Of a stretch of DNA of 64,000 nucleotides, positions 49,641 to 58,388 are shown one piece after another. Made by a program: the position numbers and the translations under genes. Every line of letters starts with the position of its first letter. Position 1 is the stretch's first letter. This DNA comes from Bidens hawaiensis (taxonomy: Eukaryota; Streptophyta; Magnoliopsida; Asterales; Asteraceae): the NCBI GenBank assembly GCA_021521415.1, contig JAIQDT010004973.1, positions 1 through 64,000 of the forward strand, given 5' to 3'. The notes under the pieces were generated by a model. That model worked only from the letters and a program-made list of their open reading frames with translations. It searched no databases and was not told the origin of the DNA.

Positions 49641-50249
49641 GAGTTATTGTAACATTTTAGAGATAACAAAATACCAAGACTTCTCAATCTTTGAGTAAGA
49701 AGAAGAACGGGAACCAGAAGAAGAGTACTTACATGTTTAATCAGACACTATGGGTCGAAGTCAATTCGGGGTGACTTGGGGAAAGCCAAATACGCTTTGA
49801 GGATAGATAGGAGGCATCAATATTTCTGAGTTGTTGCCCACTTAAATTTTGAGGCTTAATTGAATATAACTCGTATCACAGAAACGATGAAAACCACTTT
49901 AAGTTATACCTGCTTACAACCTGTCTCTATATGTCATAATACAGCTAAACACGGATCTATGTGACAGTCACATACTTAGTATGATTCCTGTTCGGATCTT
50001 TTCTAAAACGTAGCAGTCCCTATCGAGACTGAAATTTGATCCCTTATACTTTAAATTTTTAAGTTTTTGTACTTAGATAGTTTTATGATTTATTAACTGG
50101 TTACTTAGAATTGATCATGTTATTTATTTCTTAAAGGAAAACTTTATAACTTAATTGACAACTGTTAAAATTTTAAGGTTAAATTTTGTAAATATATAGG
50201 CGATGTTGTTGAACAGGCGAAGTTGTGAATAACTTCGCCTAGGCGGATC
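48811..50249 (+). other. Post-pol non-coding region of copia copy 2
   Basis: Homologous to 5427-6800 of copy 1. It contains an A22 run (48832-48853), two related stem-loop modules (about 48872-48995 and 49020-49140) with a perfect 16-bp palindrome at 49049-49064, and a TA microsatellite absent from copy 1. At its end only a short piece of the motif cluster survives (about 50205-50245: gcgaagtt ... aacttcgcc). It joins directly to the middle of ORF3, marking the second internal deletion. Confidence 0.75.
49576..49637. repeat. (TA)n microsatellite
   Basis: About 31 uninterrupted TA units. Copy 1 has only a short A/T-rich stretch at the corresponding place (about 6168-6200), so the run expanded in this copy or its recent ancestor. 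Confidence 0.97.
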
Positions 50250-51503
50250 GTGGCAGAGCAGTCGAAGACTATTCAAAGCCTAGTGGAAGCTAATCAACTA
50301 CAGGCATCCCTCCTGGTTGAGCATGGGAAAGTTATAGATGCCTTGAAGGAGTTCTTGGCATCTCAGGGGGAGATGAGCTGTAAGGGCGACGAGCTCAGAA
50401 CGAAGAAGAGAAATGACCGAGACGATGATCCCAATGCATCGAAAGATGCAGGTGGTGAGCTGCCAAGAACTTCTCAAGCTCTTGGTACTTCCACAGCTGA
50501 GGGGGAGTCTACCGACGTGGCTGGTGGTTCTGGTGATGATGTGGTGTTAGTTGAGGATGATGTGATTGATGCGCTGAAGGAGCTTGATGATGATATGTTC
50601 AGCGACGATGTGCTGTTTGATGAAGATGTGCTGCCGAGTGATGTGATTGAAAAGATCGGTGAGCAGATTGTGATTGAAGATGGAATAGAAGAGGGGGAGA
50701 TAGTAGAAGAAGGAGTTGAACACGAGATCCCTGATGTAGAGAAAGCAGACATGGGTGCTGAGATGGATGAGACTGAGTGGGAGGAGCAGCCTAGGTGGAA
50801 GGAAGGCTGTGCTCATTGGTTTATTAAGACCAAGAAGCCTGCTGTTCCAGCCATGTTCAAGAAAAGTTATAACATCAAAGGCTATGCTGAGTCGAAGAAG
50901 GGAATTATCTGTTGGATTTATGATGAAAAGATAAAGTTGTTTGTGGTGAAGCGTTATGATGGTATTCAATACTTCAAGAGAATGTTGAGATCTCTCAATA
51001 CGTTGCCGGAATGCGAGGTGAAGGATTTGGCCAGATTGGGCCTGATAAATAGAAGTGACAACAATATGGCAAGAATGATTGAGAAGATTGTGTGGAAAGA
51101 AGGCATAAAAGAAAAGAAGTTTGAACTATTAAAGCCACAGAAGGGAAAGCTCGTGGAGGATACAGAGAGGGGATTGAGAGCAGATGGCAAGCCATGGATG
51201 GTGATGAAGTACAAACCGATCCGATGCATCAAGGAGGTTCCGATGAAGAATATGCCTCAAGATGTGTTGAAGAATCTAAAATGGTGGTACGTTGATTGCC
51301 AGACTGCTGAAGCTGTGATGGAAGATGAGGATGAACAAGAGATCCTTAGAGTTTACGATCCGATGCATCTTGTAAACTTATCGCAAGCTGATCTGAAGAT
51401 GCTCAACGAGAAAAAGATCTTTTATATTCCTGCTTGGAAGGATGAAGCAAGAAAGTATCAACGAGTTGTGACGGTATGTGTTAGAGAAGGAGTGCACGCG
51501 TGA
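50250..51503 (+). pseudogene. Post-pol ORF3, N-terminally truncated (417 codons)
   Basis: The open frame starts at a GTG with no proper ATG. It aligns from there with residue ~563 of the 618-codon ORF of copy 1 and continues past that copy's frameshift. Segments in order: coiled coil (QSLVEANQLQASLLVEHGKV), a linker with GGELPRTSQALGTS, a strongly acidic stretch (about residues 100-170), and a conserved globular-looking domain (about 175-417) with EEQPRWKEGCAHWFIKTKKP, YNIKGYAESKKGIICWIYDE and NLKWWYVDCQTAEAVMEDED. The frame is uninterrupted to its TGA. It shows what the intact C-terminal domain looks like. Function unknown. Confidence 0.8.
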
Positions 51504-51556
51504 AGATACAGGATTACGAGACAAGAGCTGAAAGATCAAGATATGAAGCTACTGCC

Positions 51557-51567
51557 AAGGGGGAGTC
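51557..51567 (+). promoter_or_regulatory. Polypurine tract of copia copy 2
   Basis: aagggggagtc immediately precedes the 3' LTR. It is identical to the tract of copy 1. Confidence 0.88.
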
Positions 51568-52039
51568 TGTTGGTACATAGATGTCATTAGTTCATATGTC
51601 TAATGTCTGTAATCGAGTCTGTAATATTGTTTATGTAATTGTTTGTTTAGAAGCGAAGTTATTGACAAGTTCGCTTAGGCGAACTTGTTAACCAAGCGAA
51701 GTTGTTGACAAGTTCGCCTAGGCGAACTTGTTGAACGAGCGAAGTTATAGACAACTTCGCCTGAGGCGAAGTTGTCGTGTATTTAAATAGTTTACGGCTT
51801 ACTGTTTAAGGTTAATCAGTAGTTAGAGTTTTTGGTTGATCGAGTTGGTTGTAATTCAGTAAGTCTATTGACGTGAGTCTGTAAGTAACACGGTTCGAGT
51901 TATCAATATAACGTGTGGTTGTTCGTATCGTGTGTACGTGTGTTCGTGAGCTAATATTCTACGTCCGTAACGATCTACACAGGGATTCCGCACCTGTGTA
52001 TATCGGGATATCTCGTGTGATCCGTCCAGGGAACCTACA
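51568..52039 (+). repeat. 3' LTR of copia copy 2 (472 bp)
   Basis: Same length and termini as the 5' LTR, with four substitutions by eye. It is followed by the GGGAC duplication. Confidence 0.97.
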
Positions 52040-52044
52040 GGGAC
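52040..52044 (+). repeat. Target-site duplication of copia copy 2, right (GGGAC)
   Basis: Matches 44196-44200. Removing the element and one copy restores the RT reading frame of the host non-LTR element. Confidence 0.95.
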
Positions 52045-52565
52045 TTTCAATTTGGGGTAGGGACCCCTAATGGGGCAGAGGCGGTGCTTCACAGCGCGAA
52101 CTGGTTTCCTAACTCCTTTCACGTGGACGGTTCTTTAGTTATGCTTACCGTGGACTTCTCCAACGCCTTCAATATGGTCGACCGCACAGCCCTTCTCTGG
52201 AAGGTTCATCATCATTGCCCGTCTATCTATCTATGGGTCCAGTTCCTTTATGCCCAGCCGGCTAGGTTGTACATTGGTGATGACTGTATAGGGGCTACTA
52301 CTGGGGTTCAGCAGGGAGACCCCCTTGGGCCCCTCCTCTTTGCCTTAGCATTACACCCTCTTGTTCTCCGGGTACAAAATGACTGTAACCTCCCATTTCA
52401 TGCTTGGTACTTGGATGATGGGACTATTATTGGTGGTGCCAACGAAATCGCTAAAGCTCTAGACATTATCAGCTCGGAAGGGCCATCATTGGGGCTGCAA
52501 CTTAATATTAAGAAAACCGAGGTTTTTTGGCCAGCGTGTAATGGGGTGAAAGTCAAAGATGGGCC
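52045..52565 (+). pseudogene. Non-LTR-type reverse transcriptase, 3' part, truncated
   Basis: Continues the frame interrupted at 44200. It begins FQFGVGTPNGAEAVLHSANW, followed by RT motif A (LTVDFSNAFNMVDR), motif B (GVQQGDPLGPLLFALALHP), motif C (WYLDDGTIIG) and the LNIKKTEVFWP motif. All palm-domain catalytic aspartates are present. The protein stops being recognisable at about 52555, where gggccccgggg merges into the satellite. Thumb, endonuclease and 3' end are missing. The two satellite flanks are not continuous: about 80-90 bp of the monomer is absent between them. The insertion or a later rearrangement therefore removed some target sequence. Confidence 0.88.
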
Positions 52566-52783
52566 CCGGGGTTGTTTCAGGGCATAATTATTGATCCGAT
52601 TCTTTCGTAGGGTCATAAAATATTGTATGGAAGTCTCCAAGACCGAATTTCTGATCCGATTCAGTGGTTCGACCTATACTCAGTTTTTCCTCCGGCTCGG
52701 TGAACATACCTCTTTGGCAATACTGGCAAAATTTTGAACGGGCCGCAGGGTGGCTTTAGGACATAATTATTGATCTGATTCTG
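52566..52783 (+). repeat. Terminal satellite monomer(s) right of the RT insertion
   Basis: A little over one monomer in the same orientation as the main array (cagggcataattattgatcc ... gatctgattct). It then ends abruptly at tgcttaattaagg. This is the right boundary of the satellite in the window. Confidence 0.93.
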
Positions 52784-54104
52784 CTTAATTAAGGCCGTCA
52801 AATTAAAAAAAACATTATATATAAAATGATCTGGTGGCAATCTTAGCTATTGCTAGATTGTATATGACGAGTTCAAAACTTGTAGCAAGCATTTTATTAT
52901 TGTTATTATTATTGTTATTATTATTATTTCATAATTGTTATGAAAGACCCACAAAATTTCATTCTAATTAAGCCTCCAAACTCTGCTAACAACCTGCTCG
53001 CAACCGATGAATATATTAAATATTGTAAACAAGAGATTTCAAAGCTTAATATATATATGTATATAGAGAGAGAGAAACCGTCATAAAAAATAGTGTAGAA
53101 AAGCCGATACAAATAAAGATGTATCAGCGATGAATTTGTTAAATGAAAATATAAAAATGTTAGTAAAAAAGGTTAAAGAAAAGAAAAACGGAGCACTAAA
53201 GTAACTTTAGCGGCTTGTACGTTTATGTTTTGATGATTTATACATATTTCGCACAACTCTGTTTTGAATGAAATTTACATAAAAGCATAAATAAAACTGA
53301 GCACATCGCAATGACATATACAAAATTTTATAAAACATCATATTTTTTAAGTTATGAGAGAAAAACATGCAAAAATCAAATAGTTGTTAAATTGGTTGGT
53401 TGAAAGAGTAATCTTACGTAAGCATTAGTACATATTCTAATTTGTGAGCAATATGATAAAAGCATTAGTTCAACCGGTGTTTGAGGTTGGTGGGTTAAAA
53501 GGGTAATCTTAAGCATAAGTGGTACATATTTTAATTTGTGGGCAATATGATAAATGCATTAGTTCAACTAAGAGAAAATAAAGACTTGGCCCATAAGTTG
53601 CAAGGTCTAAAGTTTGGAATACAATCCCAACCAATTTTTATCGTAGCGGGACTTTGGGCAAGTTTTGCATAAAGAAAAGATTGCAGGAGTTACGAGTGGG
53701 AAGTAGGGGTGTTCAAAGTCGGATATTCGGAGTTTCAGATAGTGGATTTCACCATCCGAATTACGGATATCTGAAAATCTAGGAAAAGAAAAAAAGAAAG
53801 AAAAACTGTTTTGTAAATAAAGTTGCAGGTCGTAAAATCTTTTTTGAAGTTCTCAATACTTAAATCTCTTTACAACCAAATCGAGTAATATAAATCACTA
53901 AAATGTGTAAATCATTGCTCAAATTGTGGGAGCCATCTTCAATTTAATGCTGGCAACTGGGATTTGAAAACCCCTCATCAATTTTATACCATGAAGCAAT
54001 GCTTTTATGTCAAATCGAATTAAAAAACCCCTCTTCAATTAGTTTGTCAAAAGAACAAACCCCGGTAGATTAAACTCGATTGTTGATTATTACAAGTAAG
54101 TTTG
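52784..54104. other. AT-rich intergenic spacer
   Basis: No gene seen. It contains an imperfect TTA/ATT run (about 52890-52930), a short TA/GA run near 53049-53077, and a diverged tandem duplication of about 82 bp (53393-53474 and 53486-53568, sharing acatatt-taatttgtg-gcaatatgataaa). The segment around 53705-53780 (taggggtgttcaaa then cggatattcgg) looks like one end of a non-autonomous hAT element, but I could not find the other end. Confidence 0.6.
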
Positions 54105-54715
54105 TGGTACCCTAGAGGTGCACAAATCGGGTTCAACTGGAAAACCCGAACCGGTTCGAAACCGTTTTTTTCACACCGGGTTGTAAAATGGCACCGGTTC
54201 CAATCAAGAACCGGTTCGGTTCCCGACCCGAACCGATGCCCAGATATGCTAACTTTTAAGAACCGGGTAGGGTATGAACCGGAACCGGTTTTTACGTAAA
54301 AACCGGTTCCACCGGTTTTTTTTGAAATTTAAATATCATAGCCGTTAGGAACCGGTTCCAACTCGAATCTGTATTTTGTCGACATTACGAAAACATACGA
54401 AAAAGTATTGTCGAGAGAAAAGAAGTTTGGAAGCTAAAAAAACGGAAGTGGGAGAGTCGTCCGGCTCTACAACCCAAAAATAAGTATTCCCGGATTAAAA
54501 CGACGGACTTTGTTTTTTATGTTTTAGTTGTTATGTTTAGTATCGTTTATGTTTTAATAATGTTTGTAATAGTTATTTTTTAAATAAATAAAATGTTCGT
54601 CGTTATTAAAAAAGTAACAAAAATTAATCATGAGTAACAAAAGTAATTATAATAAAACAAATCAAAACTAAATATTAGTTGAACAAGTTACAAATAATTT
54701 TACCAAAACAAATAA

Positions 54716-56808
54716 TTACAACTCTTCTTCGTCTTCATTCTCGTCTTCACCCTCGTCTTCGTTATCGGAAGAAACCCCGTCCTCCGCCTCCTCATCATGA
54801 ATATGACGCTCTATTGGTATTTCGTCTTCAAAGTTCGCCTTGTGTTGTACACGATCCACCGCATCCAAATGGTCCTTTAGGCAAATGCAAACCTCTAGAG
54901 ACTCGGGAGTTAGTTTTGTTCTTCGCATAGATAACACCCTCCCACTAAGAGAAAAAACCGATTCGGAAGCAACCGTTGAGGCTTGTACGGCAAGCAAATC
55001 ACGAGCCATGGCGGATAGAATGGGAAATTCGTTTTGTTTACCTTTCCACCAAGCCAACAAATCAATATTGCGAATTTCGTCGACCGTTGCGCCCTCAACA
55101 TAGTTTGCTCCACTATATCGACCAAGTTCGCTACTTGGTGTGTTTCCTCTTTGCCTCTTAGATGCCGATTCACGAATCCCATTCATCAAGTTTATAAGTG
55201 GGTCATTGCACGGCCTACTAGTTGTTTTTTTCACAAAAGACGATCTCGTGCTTGGACCATACATTTGAAAATAATGGTCATAAAGGTCTTGAAGGTTTTT
55301 GTTGAACTTGTCCTTCGCTTCCGTCGACAACTTCGGGTCAATCTCGTGCATACCTAAGTTGTCGAATATTTCCTAAATCGTTGTTTCAACCCCATTAACA
55401 TTCCAATAGGGGTTTAATGCGGCGGCACAAGTAAAGACCGGCGGTATGTTTTCAAAATATTTTATGAACTTTTCTTTCATCACCGCAACAATATTTTCGA
55501 AGAGTTTGTTCTTCTCCGCAAAGCTTTTAAAAACACAAGACATATAGTACAATTCTTGCAAAACCCAACAACTAGTAGGGTAATAGACTCCCGATAATTT
55601 TGTTGTTGACTTTTTGAACACGTCAAGATACTCCAACAAATAACCGACTTGGACCCAAACACTTTCCGGAAACATATCGGCCTCGCGTTCTTCAACAAGA
55701 TTGTTATGAAAAGCTTGTAAAGTTTGGCGTTGGGCAAAAGCACACTTTAACATATGACAAGTTGAGTTCCAACGGGTTGGAACGTCCCAATTCGGCCCCA
55801 AATACTTTCTTTCAACCGACTTGCAATATTTCTTATATTCAAGATGTCTTCTTTTACCACTTTTGAAGACATCTTGTAACATAAGTCTAAAGTATTTTAA
55901 ATCATCACAAATGTTTTCATTGTCAAGACCTATTTGAAAAACCAAGTTGATGATATGTGCAACACATCGGACATGAAAAAAATTCCCGAAACAAGGTGGT
56001 GAATATTTAATGATAAATTTTTCAGCCGCCTTAGTATTGTTTGAAGCGTTGTCAAACGAAATCGAAAATATTTTATTTCTCAAGTTGTAAGTCGTTATAA
56101 CTTCATCAAGTAATTCAAACAATTTTTCGGCGGTATGTGGGAACGGGAAGTTTTCAAAAGCGATGGTGCGTTTCATCAATTGCCATGTCACCGGATCAAC
56201 CCAATGAGCGGTGACACATATGTATGATTCGGGCAACCCGTGTGGTGCCGACCAAACATCGGTAGTTAAACTAACCATGGCTTCTAAAGAATGAAAAGAC
56301 TCGATTAACTCTTTTTTAGCACACTTCCACAACCTGATACAATGACGTCTTAAGGTAGTACGACTTACATGTGTGTATCTCGGTTGTAGAGTTTCGCGAA
56401 TCAACGACGTCAACTCCGGGTCATCAAAGTGGTTAAACGGCAAACCTCGTTAAATAACGAACTTTGCCATTCTATCTTGAACTTGAGTCGTGTTGTAACG
56501 AAATAGTGTACCATCTTTACCCAAGTCAATTTGATCGGTCGCGCCAATCCCTTTCAACGCCTTGCAATATGGCTTCTCGATGTGCTTTCTCAAAGTAGAG
56601 TTGGAATCGTGCTTTAATATTGAACCACATAGTTTGCAACGAGCCTTTTGATAACCTTCGTCATCCACAATCAAATCCCAATTCTTCCATATGTCTTGGT
56701 TGCGATTATGGTTGACTACCGTAACAACCCTTGGGTCTCCGTAACAGGAACGGGGGCAACAAAAACACTCTTCTTAGCCTTCTTGTTAGTTTTTTTGATG
56801 GGTGCCAT
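54716..56808 (-). pseudogene. hAT transposase with several inactivating stops
   Basis: Reading leftwards from the ATG at about 56808: a lysine-rich start (APIKKTNKKAKKS), then a stop and a frameshift. A BED-type zinc finger follows (CKLCGSILKHDSNSTLRKHI, within 56450-56674) and a stop at 56450-56452. The large RNase H-like and insertion region (55373-56443) contains TTDVWSAPHG, SFDNASNN and VRCVAHIINLVFQIGL. After a stop at 55373-55375 comes the C-terminal hATC dimerisation domain (54716-55351), with ASTVASESVFSLSGRVLSMR, and an acidic tail. The stops at 56450 and 55373 are single in-frame changes. The transposase would excise and insert the element in the nucleus. Confidence 0.93.
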
Positions 56809-56934
56809 AATAATATTTAGTTGGATGGTCGGGTAACGGAACGGGTTTGCTAAAGGAGTAGTATTTTAGTTTGTTTTTGAGTTTGGTGGTGAAATTAGTG
56901 GTTGAAAACAAGTTATATATAGGTTTGGGCATCA

Positions 56935-57345
56935 AAAACCGGTTCCAACGGCTATATTACCGTTGGAACCGGTTCCAACGGATCTATTGTCTCTCGAAAA
57001 CCGGTTCCAACGGCTATATTACCATTGGAACCGGTTCCAACGGCTAATTGGTGGCTAAAAAACCGGTTCCATCGGCTATATTACCGTTGGAACCGGTTCC
57101 AACGGCTACTTTGACTTTTGTTTGACTCTTCAAAAAAAACCCGCCGGAACCGGTTTTTCCGGGTACGAACCGAACCGGTTACAATTAAGAACCGGGTAGG
57201 AACCGGGTTGAAACTGATACTAACATACAAATATGAGAACCGGGTACGATTTTCGGGTACAAAAATACCCAAACCGGGTATTGTACCAACCGGGTTGGAA
57301 CTGGAACCGGTTCCACCAGTTAGGTTCCGGAACCGGTTTTTTTGT
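56935..57345. repeat. hAT subterminal repeat region (aaccggttcc motifs)
   Basis: The 10-12-bp palindrome ggaaccggttcc, often followed by aacggctatattaccgttgg, recurs many times here. A similar cluster lies near the other end (about 54140-54370). The spacing and density are typical of hAT subterminal binding sites. Confidence 0.8.
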
Positions 57346-57442
57346 GCACGTCTATGGTACCCTAACATAAATTCATATTCCGAAGGAGGCGGCAGAATAC
57401 TCATTTAGATTGGAATAGGAATTAACAAGGTTGAAAGATTTA

Positions 57443-57996
57443 GGGAGTGTTCGTTTCACAGAATTTGTGGGAATTCAAAGGAATTAGAATTAAAATCCCA
57501 TGACATGACTTGTTCGTTTTGTTGGAATTGAAATCTTGATTTCATTTTGATGTGTTCGGTTCAAAGAATTGGAATTAGAATTGAAATTCAATTCCCTTAA
57601 ATTAAGGAATTACAAATCCTTCCAAAATGTGAAGGTATTCAAGGTAATTCATTGAAATATTTTCTCGAGATTTTTTATTTTAACGAGGACAACTAATAAA
57701 ACATTTTAGTTTTTTAATTTTTTTGTTTTTATTTAGTTTTTATTATTATTTTTGAATATTTTTTAGGGTTTTTTATCTTAATAAAAAACCTATAATAAAA
57801 ATTAAAAAAATAATAAAAAAATCATAACACAAGATATAAATAAAAAACAAAAAAATTAAAATAACTAAAATGTTTTCGCCTTTATCCTTGTTAAAAAAGG
57901 ATTTCTATTCATTTGTCAAACGAACACATTAATTGAAATTTTTCGATTCCAAATCCTATACAAATTCCAATTCCATTCCGTGAAACGAACACGCCC
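57443..57996. mobile_element. Foldback MITE of PIF/Harbinger (Tourist) type, 554 bp
   Basis: The ends are inverted repeats (GGGAGTGTTCGTTTCACAGA against GGGCGTGTTCGTTTCACGGA from the right), flanked by TTA on both sides (57440-57442 and 57997-57999). The A/T-rich interior also folds: the region around 57690-57720 (aacattttag) pairs with about 57865-57880 (ctaaaatgtt). There is no coding capacity. TTA duplication and GGG-starting ends fit Harbinger-derived MITEs. Confidence 0.85.
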
Positions 57997-57999
57997 TTA

Positions 58000-58388
58000 C
58001 GACTTTCAACCTTTAAGCAAATATTGTCATTTATAGTTCAACCTTCAAAACCACTTAAATACTAAGAACCACTTTAACCACTTATAATTAAGTGTTGTTA
58101 GAACCAACGCAACATTAAAGTTGCAAAAATAGATCCACAAATGATAAACCATCCTAAATATCATAAAGCGAAAAAACACCATAAACATGGTGAGCAGTAT
58201 TTAGGTCCAAACACAAAACATGCAAGCAGCATCCATCATCCTAAACATTCAAATAACAGTTGGTTCCTAGAGCCAAAACATACCAACATTAACCTAAGAT
58301 ACCAGTTGTTCAGACCAACTCCATGACAAGATGAAGGCCAACAAACTTACGCACAAAACTACCATGTCTGAAGAACGATAAAAACCAC
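58000..58388 (-). other. Probable 3' UTR and downstream region of the argonaute gene
   Basis: About 390 bp of A/T-rich sequence directly after the argonaute stop codon on the minus strand. I see no gene. The 3' end of the mRNA probably lies here, but no polyadenylation site can be fixed from sequence alone. Confidence 0.5.

Larger units (their letters stand above)
44201..52039 (+). mobile_element. Ty1/copia LTR retrotransposon, copy 2, complete ends but internally deleted
   Basis: Two 472-bp LTRs, a PBS, gag, a protease, an RNase H remnant, a post-pol region, a truncated ORF3, a PPT and a GGGAC duplication define a full insertion of 7839 bp. It lies inside the reverse transcriptase of a non-LTR element, and the host reading frame can be followed across the insertion. 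Two internal deletions are visible by comparison with copy 1. One removes the integrase core and RT (near 48440). The other removes the N-terminal ~560 codons of ORF3 (near 50240). The copy cannot move by its own enzymes. The LTRs differ at four of 472 positions, so the insertion is recent. Confidence 0.97.
54113..57354 (-). mobile_element. hAT DNA transposon, complete ends, 3242 bp
   Basis: Imperfect terminal inverted repeats (TAGAGGTGCACAAA at the left, TAGACGTGCACAAA reading in from the right) are flanked by an exact 8-bp duplication TGGTACCC at 54105-54112 and 57355-57362. An 8-bp duplication is diagnostic of hAT. Both subterminal regions (about 54140-54370 and 56935-57345) are filled with aaccggttcc motifs, candidate transposase-binding sites. 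The transposase on the minus strand is broken by stops, so this copy is not autonomous. Confidence 0.95.

Noticed and set aside
49416..49687. ORFs reading through the TA run on both strands (IYIYIY)
   Set aside because: Pure translation of a dinucleotide microsatellite.
44201..52039. Copia copy 2 as a functional autonomous element because LTRs are nearly identical
   Set aside because: The integrase core and the entire RT are missing, and ORF3 lacks its N-terminal half.
54840..55357. Plus-strand ORFs of 61-107 codons overlapping the hAT transposase
   Set aside because: They are antisense shadows of the minus-strand hATC domain, which carries the recognisable motifs.
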